DNA from: Acidobacteriaceae bacterium
Lineage (GTDB): Bacteria; Acidobacteriota; Terriglobia; Terriglobales; Acidobacteriaceae
Length of the DNA stretch: 64,000 nucleotides
NCBI GenBank assembly: GCA_003138515.1
Contig: PLGG01000032.1
Coordinates: 62,001-126,000, forward strand
Direction of reading: 5' to 3'
Part shown: positions 45,542 through 54,595 of the stretch, one piece after another
Position numbering within the stretch: position 1 is the stretch's first letter
How the letters are laid out: each line of letters opens with the position of its first letter
Notes under the pieces: model-generated
What the model was told of the DNA's origin: nothing
What the model saw: the letters and a program-made list of their open reading frames with translations, nothing else
Databases searched by the model: none
Made by a program: the position numbers and the translations under genes

Positions 45542-45820
45542 ATGACAGTCTTGAAACCACGCACGCGAATGATTAGCGTCCGAGTCTCCGAAGAGGAATA
45601 CTCGGCCTTCAGACGGCTCTGTTTAGTAGCAGGGGCGCGTAGCGTGTCGGACCTCACCCGCGACGCGATGCGCATGCTTCTCAATGGTGCGAACCGAGAG
45701 GATGTACTCGGTATCCATGTGAACGAGTTCCGCACTCAAATGAGAAGCCTGGATCGAAAGATAGAGCAACTTGCCGCAGAAATCGCAAACCGGTTTGAAG
45801 CACAAAGCGCGAAGGACTGA
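45542..45820 (+). CDS. Ribbon-helix-helix-like DNA-binding protein
   Basis: A 92-aa protein. Residues 9-46 (MISVRVSEEEYSAFRRLCLV, SVSDLTRDAMRMLL) fit the beta-alpha-alpha ribbon-helix-helix fold of Arc/CopG/MetJ-type repressors; the rest is a predicted coiled coil (MRSLDRKIEQLAAEIANRFE). It is the first small gene before the Wza-Wzc pair, on the same strand with a 59-base gap, and may autoregulate the polysaccharide operon. Neither ligand nor operator is known. Confidence 0.65.
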   Translation: MTVLKPRTRMISVRVSEEEYSAFRRLCLVAGARSVSDLTRDAMRMLLNGANREDVLGIHVNEFRTQMRSLDRKIEQLAAEIANRFEAQSAKD

Positions 45821-45879
45821 AAATAGTCTCGCCGAGGTTCCATCTGACACAATCAATTAGATACATGGAGATAGGCACG

Positions 45880-46896
45880 ATGCCGCGAGTCGGCATCTGG
45901 GAGTTGTTTATGAGATGCTTAGCCATTTCCCTTCTGGCAATTGCCGTTGCCAGCACCTCAGTTTTGGCGCAAGAGCGGGGCACGCCCGATCGTGCGGGCC
46001 CTGGAGCAACCTCTTTCTCTTTCAACGAAGGCTCCAACCTTCCCGTGGAGAAGATTGGCAGGGACGATCTGATCGGGATCACAGTGTACGACTCACCGGA
46101 ATTGACCCGTACCGTCCGCGTCGACTCCGACGGCGCCATTCGACTGCCGATGCTGCAGAAACACATACAAGCTGCCGGCCTGTATCCGTCCGAGCTTGAA
46201 AATGCCATTACCACGGCCCTAACCAACGAGAATGTCCTGGTAGACCCCATCGTGACGGTGTCTGTAGTCGAGTACCGCAGTCGGCCAATCACCGTTGTCG
46301 GGGCAGTAAAGAACCCGTTGACGTTTCAGGCCACGGGTTCGGTGACGCTGCTTGACGCAGTTTCACGTGCAGGGGGACTCTCCGAGAATGCCGGTGCGGA
46401 AATCCTGGTGAGCCGTCAGCCATCGGGTATGAGCGACAAGTCGGTTACTTTGGTCCAGCGCATACCCGTGCGCGACCTTATGGGGGGGGATAACCCATCG
46501 CTAAACCTGCAATTGGAGGGCGGAGAAGAGGTCCGCGTTCCCGAAGCCGGCCGGGTTTTTGTCCTGGGCGATGTCAAGAAGCCTGGAGCTTTTTACATTA
46601 CGGATGGTTCCGAAAGCAGCGTCATGAAGGCCCTGTCCCTTTCCGAAGGTCTGGATACTTTTTCCGCCCACAAGGCCTACATCTACCGTCTTGAAGCTGG
46701 CAGCAGCGGCAGAAACGAAATTCCAATCGAATTGAAGAAGATCATGGATCGCAAATCGCCGGACGTGCCGTTGTTGGCAAACGACATACTCTACATCCCA
46801 AATGCGACAGGCGCGCGTGCAAGTCTGAAGGTTCTGGAAACAAGCATTGGTGTAGGCGCTACTCTTGGTGCCTCCATGATCTATGTTTACCATTAG
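45880..46896 (+). CDS. Wza-like polysaccharide export outer-membrane protein
   Basis: 338 aa from ATG 45880, nine bases after GGAG; ATG 45865 and 45910 are alternatives. A signal peptide (CLAISLLAIAVASTSVLAQE) is followed by the Poly_export domain (KIGRDDLIGITVYDSPELTR, LPMLQKHIQAAGL) and two SLBB-type segments (ITVVGAVKNPLTFQATGSV, VFVLGDVKKPGAFYITDG). It forms the outer-membrane channel through which capsule or EPS exits, together with the next gene. It has a run of eight G (46482-46489) in the RDLMGGDNPSL region, prone to slippage. A short hydrophobic C terminus (VGATLGASMIYVY) is present. Confidence 0.9.
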   Translation: MPRVGIWELFMRCLAISLLAIAVASTSVLAQERGTPDRAGPGATSFSFNEGSNLPVEKIGRDDLIGITVYDSPELTRTVRVDSDGAIRLPMLQKHIQAAGLYPSELENAITTALTNENVLVDPIVTVSVVEYRSRPITVVGAVKNPLTFQATGSVTLLDAVSRAGGLSENAGAEILVSRQPSGMSDKSVTLVQRIPVRDLMGGDNPSLNLQLEGGEEVRVPEAGRVFVLGDVKKPGAFYITDGSESSVMKALSLSEGLDTFSAHKAYIYRLEAGSSGRNEIPIELKKIMDRKSPDVPLLANDILYIPNATGARASLKVLETSIGVGATLGASMIYVYH

Positions 46897-46914
46897 GTTA
46901 TCTGAAGAGGACCC

Positions 46915-49143
46915 ATGCCTGAACAATTGCGAATAGCGGAGATAGTTCCTCCTGGGCAATCCAACAATCTACCGGCTGTAGCCTACTACCCGCCGATTCC
47001 GCTGCAGCAGGAATTCGAACCGCAAACTCCCTCGGTTCCCCTGTCGCACTATCTTTGGATCCTGCGGCGGCATCGCTGGAAGATGGCTGCTTTTGTTGCA
47101 ACGTGTGTTTTGGTAACCGCGGTCGTCTCCGCGCGGCTCCAGCCCATTTATGAGTCAACGGCAACGGTAGATGTCGACCGGCAGGCTCCTTCGGAAGTTG
47201 TCGGGGAGGACTCAACACGGACCAATTCCCCCACCGACGCGGATCAGTTTCTCGCAACGCAAGTCAGGCTGATTCAGTCAGATGCAGTGTTGCGCCCTGT
47301 GGCTGAGCAATTCCATCTGTTGGACAGTGAGCAGCAGTTGAAGGGGATGAGCCCCGAGGAAGCGCAGGAAAGAGCCCAAGCGCCGGTGGCGTTGAACCGC
47401 CTGAAGGTGACGCGTCCTCCGAACACATATCTGTTGCTGATCAGCTACCGCTCTCCAGATCCCGCCCTTGCCGCAAACGTAGCGAATGCGATCGCGAACT
47501 CCTACCTGACTCACTCGTATGAAATCCGTATTCGATCGTCGGCCAGCTTATCGACCTTTATGGAGAAACAGATCGATGAGTTGAAGGCGAAGATGGAAAA
47601 ATCCGGCATGGACCTTGCGCAGTTTGAAAAGGACCTGGACGTTATCAACCCAGAGGAGAAGACAAACATCCTCTCGGCGCGACTCCTGCAGTTGAATACG
47701 GAATACACGACCGCCCAGGCAGATAGGGTTAGCAAGGAGGCGGCCTGGAATGCCATGAAGTCTGGCTCTCTGGAAGCGGCGCAAGTTTCCTCACAGGGCC
47801 AAGACCTCGCAAAACTGAGCGATAGCCTGAACCAAGCGCGCCAACGGTTCGCGCTGGTTAAGTCGACTTACGGCTCCACTCATCCGGAATACCGTAAGGC
47901 CGCCGACGAACTGGCGGAAGTGCAGAAGGAGTTCGACAGCGCCCGCGGCAATATCGCCGACAGGATTGGAGTTGAGTATCGGGAGGCGCTAAATCGCGAA
48001 CAGATGCTGCAGAAAGCCGTGGCCGAGACAAAGGCGGATTGGGATAGCCTCAACTCCCGCTCGTTTGAGTATCAACAGTTGAAGCGCGAGGCAGATGACG
48101 ACAAGACCTTGTACGACGAACTGATCCGGAAGATCCGGGAGGCAGACATCAATGCCGGTTTTCAAAACAACAACATTCGGATCGCCGATTTAGCGCGGCC
48201 ACCGTTGCACCCGGTGTTTCCCAATATAAAGCTCAATCTTATCCTTGCCTTCCTCTTTTCAACCCTGTTAGCCGTTGCCGCCGCGTTGTTGTACGACACG
48301 CTCGATACGACGCTTCGCGATCCCAAGGAGGCCAGCCGCTTTCTCGGCACAGATGTCATTGGAACGATGCCCATCGATCGCCATGCAGCTCAGCTCCCGA
48401 AAAGTGCAGTGGCCGTCCCGGCTGCTGCCATCGTGGCCCAAACCGCACGAAATGACAAGCGAAAAGGGTATTACCGGTCTACGTCCGATTTCGAAGAGTC
48501 CGTGCGGACGATACGAAATACCATCCTGCTGTCCGATTTCGAAGGGCGGTTGCGCTCGATCATGCTCACCAGCGCCGGGCCCGGCGAGGGCAAGTCGACG
48601 ATCGCGGCTCACTTAGCCATCGCCAATGCCGACCGGGGCAAGAAGACGCTCCTGATAGACGGCGATCTGCGCCGTCCCAGCATCCACGCCAAATTCGGGC
48701 TGACTCCGCGGGAGGGGCTCTCCAACGTACTGACCGGCGAAATGCCTTGGCAGGATGTCATAGTGTCGGTCGAGGGCAGACCGAACCTGAGGATCCTGCC
48801 CGCCGGACCGGGCTCTCACCGGGCAGCCGACCTGATGGGCCCGCGACTTGCTACGTTGCTGGACGAGTTCGCCAAGGAATACGATCTAGCGATTCTGGAT
48901 TCACCACCACTCCTGGGCTTTGCAGAGTGCCTTCAGATGGCCACCGCGGCCGATGGAGTGCTCATTATCAGCCAGGCCGGGGAAACCAGGCGGAAGGCCG
49001 TTGCGGAAGTGATATCGGTACTTAATAGAGTGCGCGCCAATATCGTTGGTGTGGTTTTGAACCAAGTGAGCCAAAATACGTCAGCGGATGGGTATTCGTA
49101 CTACGGGTATTACCGCTACGGGTACAACCAGAAATCCGAGTGA
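46915..49143 (+). CDS. Wzc-like tyrosine autokinase and chain-length regulator
   Basis: 742 aa. Wzz-type N-terminal domain with membrane helices at about 57-75 and 440-460; a long coiled-coil periplasmic part with a GNVR-type region (NREQMLQKAVAETKADWDSL). The C-terminal BY-kinase has Walker A GPGEGKST at 555-562, Walker A' LLIDGDLRRP at 579-588 and Walker B LAILDSPP around Asp662. Its tail has seven tyrosines among 11 residues (YSYYGYYRYGY, 727-737), the autophosphorylation cluster. The cycle of phosphorylation and removal by CpsB-type phosphatases controls polymer export. It is 18 bases after the Wza stop. Confidence 0.95.
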   Translation: MPEQLRIAEIVPPGQSNNLPAVAYYPPIPLQQEFEPQTPSVPLSHYLWILRRHRWKMAAFVATCVLVTAVVSARLQPIYESTATVDVDRQAPSEVVGEDSTRTNSPTDADQFLATQVRLIQSDAVLRPVAEQFHLLDSEQQLKGMSPEEAQERAQAPVALNRLKVTRPPNTYLLLISYRSPDPALAANVANAIANSYLTHSYEIRIRSSASLSTFMEKQIDELKAKMEKSGMDLAQFEKDLDVINPEEKTNILSARLLQLNTEYTTAQADRVSKEAAWNAMKSGSLEAAQVSSQGQDLAKLSDSLNQARQRFALVKSTYGSTHPEYRKAADELAEVQKEFDSARGNIADRIGVEYREALNREQMLQKAVAETKADWDSLNSRSFEYQQLKREADDDKTLYDELIRKIREADINAGFQNNNIRIADLARPPLHPVFPNIKLNLILAFLFSTLLAVAAALLYDTLDTTLRDPKEASRFLGTDVIGTMPIDRHAAQLPKSAVAVPAAAIVAQTARNDKRKGYYRSTSDFEESVRTIRNTILLSDFEGRLRSIMLTSAGPGEGKSTIAAHLAIANADRGKKTLLIDGDLRRPSIHAKFGLTPREGLSNVLTGEMPWQDVIVSVEGRPNLRILPAGPGSHRAADLMGPRLATLLDEFAKEYDLAILDSPPLLGFAECLQMATAADGVLIISQAGETRRKAVAEVISVLNRVRANIVGVVLNQVSQNTSADGYSYYGYYRYGYNQKSE

Positions 49144-49273
49144 TGAACCCGGGTGGCGTTCGCGGCGCTTCCCGCGTAAGCCAGATTCTGGCCCTTCCAA
49201 GGTTTTTGAAGGACCGGGCCGAAACGGATTTCAAACGAGAAAATCGCCTTGAAAAGGCAACGGTCATCCTGAA

Positions 49274-50044
49274 ATGAAAGCAGTCATCCTCGCGGGCGGT
49301 CTCGGAACTCGCATCTCGGAAGAGACTCACCTTAGGCCCAAACCAATGATCGAGATCGGAGGAAGGCCAATCCTCTGGCACATCCTGAAACTGTATTCCG
49401 CCCATGGCGTGAACGAGTTTATTATTTGCTGTGGCTACAAGGGGTACTTGATTAAGGAGTACTTTGCCAATTATTTCATGCACACGTCCGATGTTACGTT
49501 TGACATGGCAAGTAACGAAATGAAGGTTCATCGACGTCTGGCTGAGCCTTGGCAGGTGACATTGGTCGATACGGGTGAGAATACGATGACCGGCGGTCGC
49601 CTGAAGCGAGTCCAACCTTATTTAGGCAATGAAGACTTCTGTTTTACGTATGGCGATGGATTGGGAGATATAAACATCACGGCCCTGATCAAGTTTCATC
49701 TCAATCATGGGCGTTTGGCGACTTTGACCGCGACCCAACCGCCTGGGCGATTCGGAGCCTTGACCTTTGCTGGCGAAAGAATTCTCAGCTTCCGTGAGAA
49801 ACCCCAAGGTGACGGCGGTTGGATCAACGGCGGGTTCTTCGTTCTCTCACCGAGAGTAATCGACTACATCGAAGGCGACGCGACTGTTTGGGAGCAAGAA
49901 CCGATGGAACGGCTCGCTCAAGAGGGTCAATTCGAAGCCTATTTTCACCACGGATTTTGGCAACCCATGGACACCTTGCGGGATAGAATTATGCTTGAAG
50001 AATTGTGGGAAACCGGTCGAGCACCTTGGCGGGTGTGGGGATGA
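49274..50044 (+). CDS. rfbF: Glucose-1-phosphate cytidylyltransferase
   Basis: 256 aa. Converts CTP and glucose-1-phosphate into CDP-glucose. Nucleotide-binding motif [18 protein letters not shown] begins at residue 8; conserved [24 protein letters not shown] and [12 protein letters not shown] match RfbF/DdhA. It is followed, with a four-base overlap, by the CDP-glucose dehydratase, so it feeds the CDP-deoxysugar branch of the polysaccharide. Confidence 0.95.
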   Translation: MKAVILAGGLGTRISEETHLRPKPMIEIGGRPILWHILKLYSAHGVNEFIICCGYKGYLIKEYFANYFMHTSDVTFDMASNEMKVHRRLAEPWQVTLVDTGENTMTGGRLKRVQPYLGNEDFCFTYGDGLGDINITALIKFHLNHGRLATLTATQPPGRFGALTFAGERILSFREKPQGDGGWINGGFFVLSPRVIDYIEGDATVWEQEPMERLAQEGQFEAYFHHGFWQPMDTLRDRIMLEELWETGRAPWRVWG

Positions 50045-51060
50045 CAGAGAGCTTTTGGCAAGACCGGCCGGTGTTCGTCACAGGCGCCACAGGGCTTCTC
50101 GGCAGCTGGCTCGTCAAGCGCCTACTGACCGCGGGCGCTGATGTCATCTGCCTGGTGCGGGACTGGGTGCCGCAGTCCGAGATGGTCCGCTCGCGGGATA
50201 TCGAGCGCGTGAGGGTGGTCCGGGGCGACGTGCGGGATCGCGACTGCCTGGAGCGGGCCCTCGGCGAGTATGAGATTAGCATAGTTTTTCATTTGGCTGC
50301 TCAGACCATTGTTGGCATCGCGAACCGCAACCCAATTTCAACGTTTGAGACCAACATCCAAGGGACCTGGAACCTCTTAGAAGCCTGTCGTCGCTCGCCT
50401 GAGGTGAAATCGATTATAGTAGCCTCATCGGATAAGGCCTATGGCGATCAGGAGGTTCTTCCTTACTCGGAGGCGACCCCGCTGCAAGGTCAGCATCCGT
50501 ATGAGGTGAGCAAGTCCTGCGCGGACCTCATCGCGCAAGCATACGGGGTGACTTACGAGCTACCTGTCGCCATCACTCGTTGCGGTAATTTCTATGGGGG
50601 TGGCGATCTGAACTGGAATCGCATTGTGCCGGGCACAATCCGCTCCGTGTTGCGTGGCGAACGTCCCATCATCCGCTCGGACGGACAATTCGTGCGCGAT
50701 TACTTCTACGTGGACGACGGTGCAGCGGCCTACATGCTGTTGGCAGAAAAGCTTATTGCGAATCCCGACCTGCGACGATTGGGATTCAATTTCTCCAATG
50801 AAATTCAGATTACAGTACTCGACTTGGTGAATCGGATTCTAGCGCTGATGAATTCCTCTCTCCACCCGGAGATTCGCAACGAAGCAAGCAATGAAATCCG
50901 GCATCAATATCTCAGCGCCGAGCGTGCGCGAAAGATGCTTGCATGGGCCCCGCTATTCACGCTCGATCAAGGGCTTAGTCGAACAGTTGCTTGGTATCAG
51001 GATTTCTTGCAACGCGTTCCCGGGCAAATGAGTTGCGACAACCGACCCTCGACCTCCTAG
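50041..51060 (+). CDS. rfbG: CDP-glucose 4,6-dehydratase
   Basis: 339 aa from ATG 50041, sharing ATGA with the rfbF stop. NAD-dependent removal of water from CDP-glucose gives CDP-4-keto-6-deoxyglucose. SDR motif GATGLLG is at 15-21, the DKAYGD strand follows, and the catalytic YEVSK has Tyr154 and Lys158. [20 protein letters not shown] matches RfbG. An upstream in-frame Met at 50005 is rejected in favour of the overlap. Confidence 0.95.
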   Translation: MTESFWQDRPVFVTGATGLLGSWLVKRLLTAGADVICLVRDWVPQSEMVRSRDIERVRVVRGDVRDRDCLERALGEYEISIVFHLAAQTIVGIANRNPISTFETNIQGTWNLLEACRRSPEVKSIIVASSDKAYGDQEVLPYSEATPLQGQHPYEVSKSCADLIAQAYGVTYELPVAITRCGNFYGGGDLNWNRIVPGTIRSVLRGERPIIRSDGQFVRDYFYVDDGAAAYMLLAEKLIANPDLRRLGFNFSNEIQITVLDLVNRILALMNSSLHPEIRNEASNEIRHQYLSAERARKMLAWAPLFTLDQGLSRTVAWYQDFLQRVPGQMSCDNRPSTS

Positions 51061-51212
51061 CTGAGTATGACGATGTTGCCTTCGTCCCGGAATTGACCGC
51101 TCGGCGGTACCCAGCGTGGAAGCTTCGGCACGGCGTCCCAGGCATGACCCGCGATGAGATCGGGTTGCATTCATTCTCCCGTATCGCCGCGGGGCACGCG
51201 GTCGCCGAGTGA
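50991..51212 (+). CDS. Orphan short frame after rfbG (doubtful)
   Basis: A 73-codon frame overlaps the end of rfbG out of frame. Its second half, [20 protein letters not shown] and [17 protein letters not shown], looks protein-like but matches nothing I know. There is no good ribosome site. It may be the tail of a lost gene or chance. The rest of 51061-51349 shows nothing else. Confidence 0.25.
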   Translation: MVSGFLATRSRANELRQPTLDLLAEYDDVAFVPELTARRYPAWKLRHGVPGMTRDEIGLHSFSRIAAGHAVAE

Positions 51213-51349
51213 GCGTTGAGCCGATACGCGGCTTCCAGCCGATGATCGGTAATCTATTGCAAATGGGAGCTCCCCCGGCTCTGCCGGAGGATAGTTGCCT
51301 CCTCAGGGCGAAGAATCGCTAACTCTCCAAGATTATTCCGAGAGGTTAA

Positions 51350-52534
51350 ATGTTCACGATCTCAACGTGTGAAGTCTGTGACGGCGCGGATCTGCACCCT
51401 GTCCTGAACCTCGGCAGCCAGCCGCTGTGTGATGACCTGGTGCCGATAGGAAATCCCGCCCAGCCAAACAAGTATCCCTTGGAATTACTTTGCTGCACCC
51501 GTTGTCTAACCGTTCATCAAAAATACCAGGTAGAAAAGTCCGTGCTTTTCCCACGGAGCTATCACTATCGTGCGGCCATGACTGAGGATGTTCTAGCAGG
51601 CATGCGCGAATTGGTCGAGTTGTCCAAGCATCTTCATGGTGACCTGACTGGTGCGATCGTGCTTGACATCGGCTGCAACGACGGGAGCCTTCTCAGTATT
51701 TTCAAGAGCGCAGGGGCACGAACGATCGGTATTGAACCCACCGGCGCTGCAGAGGACGCGCGCGCGCGCGTCGAGTACGTGATTAACGATTTCTTTGGCC
51801 CAGAGAGCATTAACGAGTACCTTTCCAAATTTCCTAAGCCAGACATCATCACATTTACCAATGTGTTCGCCCACATCGAAGATCTTGGTGCTGTCATTGA
51901 AGGCCTTGTTCACCTGTCTAAGGAGGGAACTATCATAATCGTTGAGAACCATTATCTAGGTTCGGTCCTCAAGCGATTCCAATTCGATACGTTTTACCAC
52001 GAGCACCCTAGAACCTATAGCTACAAATCCTTCGAATATATCGCCAAGAAGCTCGATATGAGCATTTTCCATATTGACTTCCCATCTCGCTACAACGGTA
52101 ATATTCGGGTGGCATTAGGCAAGGGGTCGTTGGCGCAGCCCCCACAGGTGGATGAAGACGGATTCATAGAAACCTTCCCGCAGATGCAAACCCACATGGC
52201 GGACCTAAAGACCAGGATGATAGAGCACTTCGGCGAGCTGGCGCGAGCTTACGGACCATTGCCTGCCAAAGCTTTCCCTGGACGAGCATCCGTCATTATC
52301 AATTACTATGGCGTAGACGAGGCTTTGATTGGCGCGGCCTACGAGCGCTCCGCCTCACCCAAGGTCGGCTACTACATCCCCGGGACACGGATTCCTATCG
52401 TCGATGAGGCGGAGTTCTTTGCCAAACCCGATGCGCCGGTTATTGTCAATCTGGCCTGGCATATTCGTGACGAGATCCACCGCTACATGCGGGCGAAGGG
52501 CTACACGGGGAAGATTCTGGAAATATACTCGTGA
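51350..52534 (+). CDS. SAM-dependent sugar C-methyltransferase
   Basis: 394 aa. The N-terminal zinc-binding domain of the Methyltransf_13 type has Cys7, Cys10, Cys49 and Cys52. The SAM fold has VLDIGCNDGSLL (103-114), and the C-terminal part includes DTFYHEHPRTYSYKS and NIRVALGKGS. This layout is that of NDP-ketodeoxyhexose C-methyltransferases such as TylC3-like enzymes, which methylate C-3 of a 4-keto sugar. After RfbF and RfbG, the substrate is probably CDP-4-keto-6-deoxyglucose. The stop overlaps the next start (GTGA). Confidence 0.88.
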   Translation: MFTISTCEVCDGADLHPVLNLGSQPLCDDLVPIGNPAQPNKYPLELLCCTRCLTVHQKYQVEKSVLFPRSYHYRAAMTEDVLAGMRELVELSKHLHGDLTGAIVLDIGCNDGSLLSIFKSAGARTIGIEPTGAAEDARARVEYVINDFFGPESINEYLSKFPKPDIITFTNVFAHIEDLGAVIEGLVHLSKEGTIIIVENHYLGSVLKRFQFDTFYHEHPRTYSYKSFEYIAKKLDMSIFHIDFPSRYNGNIRVALGKGSLAQPPQVDEDGFIETFPQMQTHMADLKTRMIEHFGELARAYGPLPAKAFPGRASVIINYYGVDEALIGAAYERSASPKVGYYIPGTRIPIVDEAEFFAKPDAPVIVNLAWHIRDEIHRYMRAKGYTGKILEIYS

Positions 52535-53442
52535 TTGCCATCTTTGGACACGGGTTCGGTCTCTACGGGCACCTGCCGGCCTTAGCTGAACTGGGCCACG
52601 ACATTTACGTGCCGCTTCGATACCGGCCGGCATTCGATGAGCGCGCGGAGCTGGAGACATACCGCTCAACTGTGCACTTCATTGACGATGAAGCCACTCT
52701 GCTTTCGAAGGTAAAGTTGGCCGTGCTGGTAAGGCGGCCAGCGGACAATGAGGCGATCGCGCGCCAGGCTGCTGCAACCTCACTACCGCCCCAATTGGTC
52801 ATCGAAAAGCCGCTTGCGACTACGCCTCAAGCTGCGCTGGCGCTCGTGAGTACGCTGAGAGGAGCCGGCGTCCGTTATGCTACGCCGTATCTACTGGAGT
52901 ATTGCAATTGGGCGCGCGACTGCAAGCATATGATTGCGACAGGGCAGGGCGTCGAGACCACATTGGACTGGTCCTTCAATTCACCGAAAACGACCGAATC
53001 CTGGAAGGCCAAACCCGAGGATGGCGGCGGTCCGCTGAACTACTATTTCATCCACCTGATTGCACTGGCAGGCTTTCTATTGGGTGACCATCGCCTCGTT
53101 GAATGCTGGACCAAGCTGGAAGACCGTGGGTGCGAAATCGGGATGGCAGCTGTAAGTGGGGCGCATCGCTTCGCAGCCACATTCTGCACAGGCATGGCCG
53201 ACTCAAACTTCTCGGTAGCTATTGACGGGGTGACCGCATACAATGCGGAGACTCCTTTCGGCGATGTCCCGAGACGCGGCGATCGTGACCCGCGAATCAA
53301 CGTTCTGAAACGGTTCTATGCTTCGGAGGTCTTCTGCAAAGACGCTGATCCAGTGGCGACGGAGCGGGGGCGTCAAACCCTGAAATGCTGGGCGGAAGTG
53401 GTCGGACGCCTGCGTCATGAGAACACCCGGGCCGATCAATAA
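52531..53442 (+). CDS. Gfo/Idh/MocA-like oxidoreductase
   Basis: 303 aa from GTG 52531, coupled by overlap to the methyltransferase. N-terminal Rossmann part with GHGFGLYGHLPALAELG, family step VIEKPLAT with the conserved Lys of the Glu-Lys-Pro motif, and a C-terminal alpha/beta lobe. Family members reduce or oxidise sugars and cyclitols with NAD(P). Its position suggests 4-keto reduction of the C-methylated CDP-sugar, a role more often done by SDR reductases. That is inference. Confidence 0.8.
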   Translation: MIAIFGHGFGLYGHLPALAELGHDIYVPLRYRPAFDERAELETYRSTVHFIDDEATLLSKVKLAVLVRRPADNEAIARQAAATSLPPQLVIEKPLATTPQAALALVSTLRGAGVRYATPYLLEYCNWARDCKHMIATGQGVETTLDWSFNSPKTTESWKAKPEDGGGPLNYYFIHLIALAGFLLGDHRLVECWTKLEDRGCEIGMAAVSGAHRFAATFCTGMADSNFSVAIDGVTAYNAETPFGDVPRRGDRDPRINVLKRFYASEVFCKDADPVATERGRQTLKCWAEVVGRLRHENTRADQ

Positions 53443-53503
53443 AGCGTCGGCCCGACATCGCCGCACCAGCGGCAAAACGGCCTAGACTGGAATTTCAAAG
53501 CTC

Positions 53504-54595
53504 ATGTTAGTCGTTCTTCCAACATACCGGCGCCTGGAATGGCTACGATACGCGCTACATTCGCTGTTTCGATCCGAGCTACCTTCGGGGGAACGGCCAC
53601 GCCTGTGCCTCGTCAGTAACTATCCCCCCACACATGACCAAGTCGCGGACCTTGTTGAGTCGGCTCAAAGAGAATTTGATCAGAAGCAGTGTTGGCATGT
53701 CGACTTAGTGCGTCGGCCCAAAACGCTGGATGCGATTGAGAACTGGTACTCAGCGATCCGAGAGCACGCAAAGCCCGACGAGATGGTCGTGCTGAACGGA
53801 GACGACGATCTGTTCACGCCATGGGGATTGGTCCATAGGCACCATGCACTTCAGGCCTCCGGCGCTGACATGCTACTTACTCGTTCGTGTTATGGACTGA
53901 CCTACCTAGATTCGGAGCGCTACGTAATGCGCGACGATCTTCCCGAAACTGAGCCCTACCGAAGTCCAGTCGAACTCGATTGGCCAGATATCACGAGCTG
54001 GGGGCCAGCTTTCATCGGGAATCACGTATACCGCTGGACCCGGCCGTTCGCCGCAGCATTAGAGACTGCCTTTGAGTGGTGCCATAATCAAGAGTGGCTT
54101 GACGAGAACTCTCGGACCCTGATGTTGCCGTACTATCTGCCATTTGCCGTGAAGCACGTTGGGGGGCGGGTGTGTGGCTTAGATTCCGTCTGTGCTATTC
54201 GAGGTACGAGTTTGGCCGAGTGCATCGAGTGCAGGTATGGCACCCGCGGGTGGAACAGCCTCTTCCTGGACCTGTGTGCATATGGGGTTCTTACATCGCC
54301 TCCTTTAAACGGCGTTCCGGGACTCGACGGGGCGAGACGCGAATTACTACGGTTGGCATGCCGCGGATATGCAGGCTTCTTCTTGGATGATAGGATCTCG
54401 CGCTCGGCCAGACGGGATACGTTCGCGCGTGTCCATCCGCCTTGGCGCCGGTTTCCCCTTGATGTCGTTTTCAGTTTTAGAACAGAGTTGACGCATGTGC
54501 TGCGGCTACGGGCCTTGCGACTGAAGCTTGCTCTTGGCTGTTTCCATCCAATGAAGACGACGGAACTTATAGAGGCACTAGGAAAGTCCAGCTAA
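53504..54595 (+). CDS. GT-A-fold glycosyltransferase (GT2-like)
   Basis: 363 aa. Starts MLVVLPTYRRLEWLRYALHS, the GT2 nucleotide-binding strand, and has a DDD triad (Asp100-102 in LNGDDDLF) that would bind the metal-UDP or metal-GDP. No membrane helix. It adds a sugar to the lipid-linked repeat unit in the cytoplasm; donor and acceptor are unknown. It abuts the flippase gene directly. Confidence 0.75.
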   Translation: MLVVLPTYRRLEWLRYALHSLFRSELPSGERPRLCLVSNYPPTHDQVADLVESAQREFDQKQCWHVDLVRRPKTLDAIENWYSAIREHAKPDEMVVLNGDDDLFTPWGLVHRHHALQASGADMLLTRSCYGLTYLDSERYVMRDDLPETEPYRSPVELDWPDITSWGPAFIGNHVYRWTRPFAAALETAFEWCHNQEWLDENSRTLMLPYYLPFAVKHVGGRVCGLDSVCAIRGTSLAECIECRYGTRGWNSLFLDLCAYGVLTSPPLNGVPGLDGARRELLRLACRGYAGFFLDDRISRSARRDTFARVHPPWRRFPLDVVFSFRTELTHVLRLRALRLKLALGCFHPMKTTELIEALGKSS

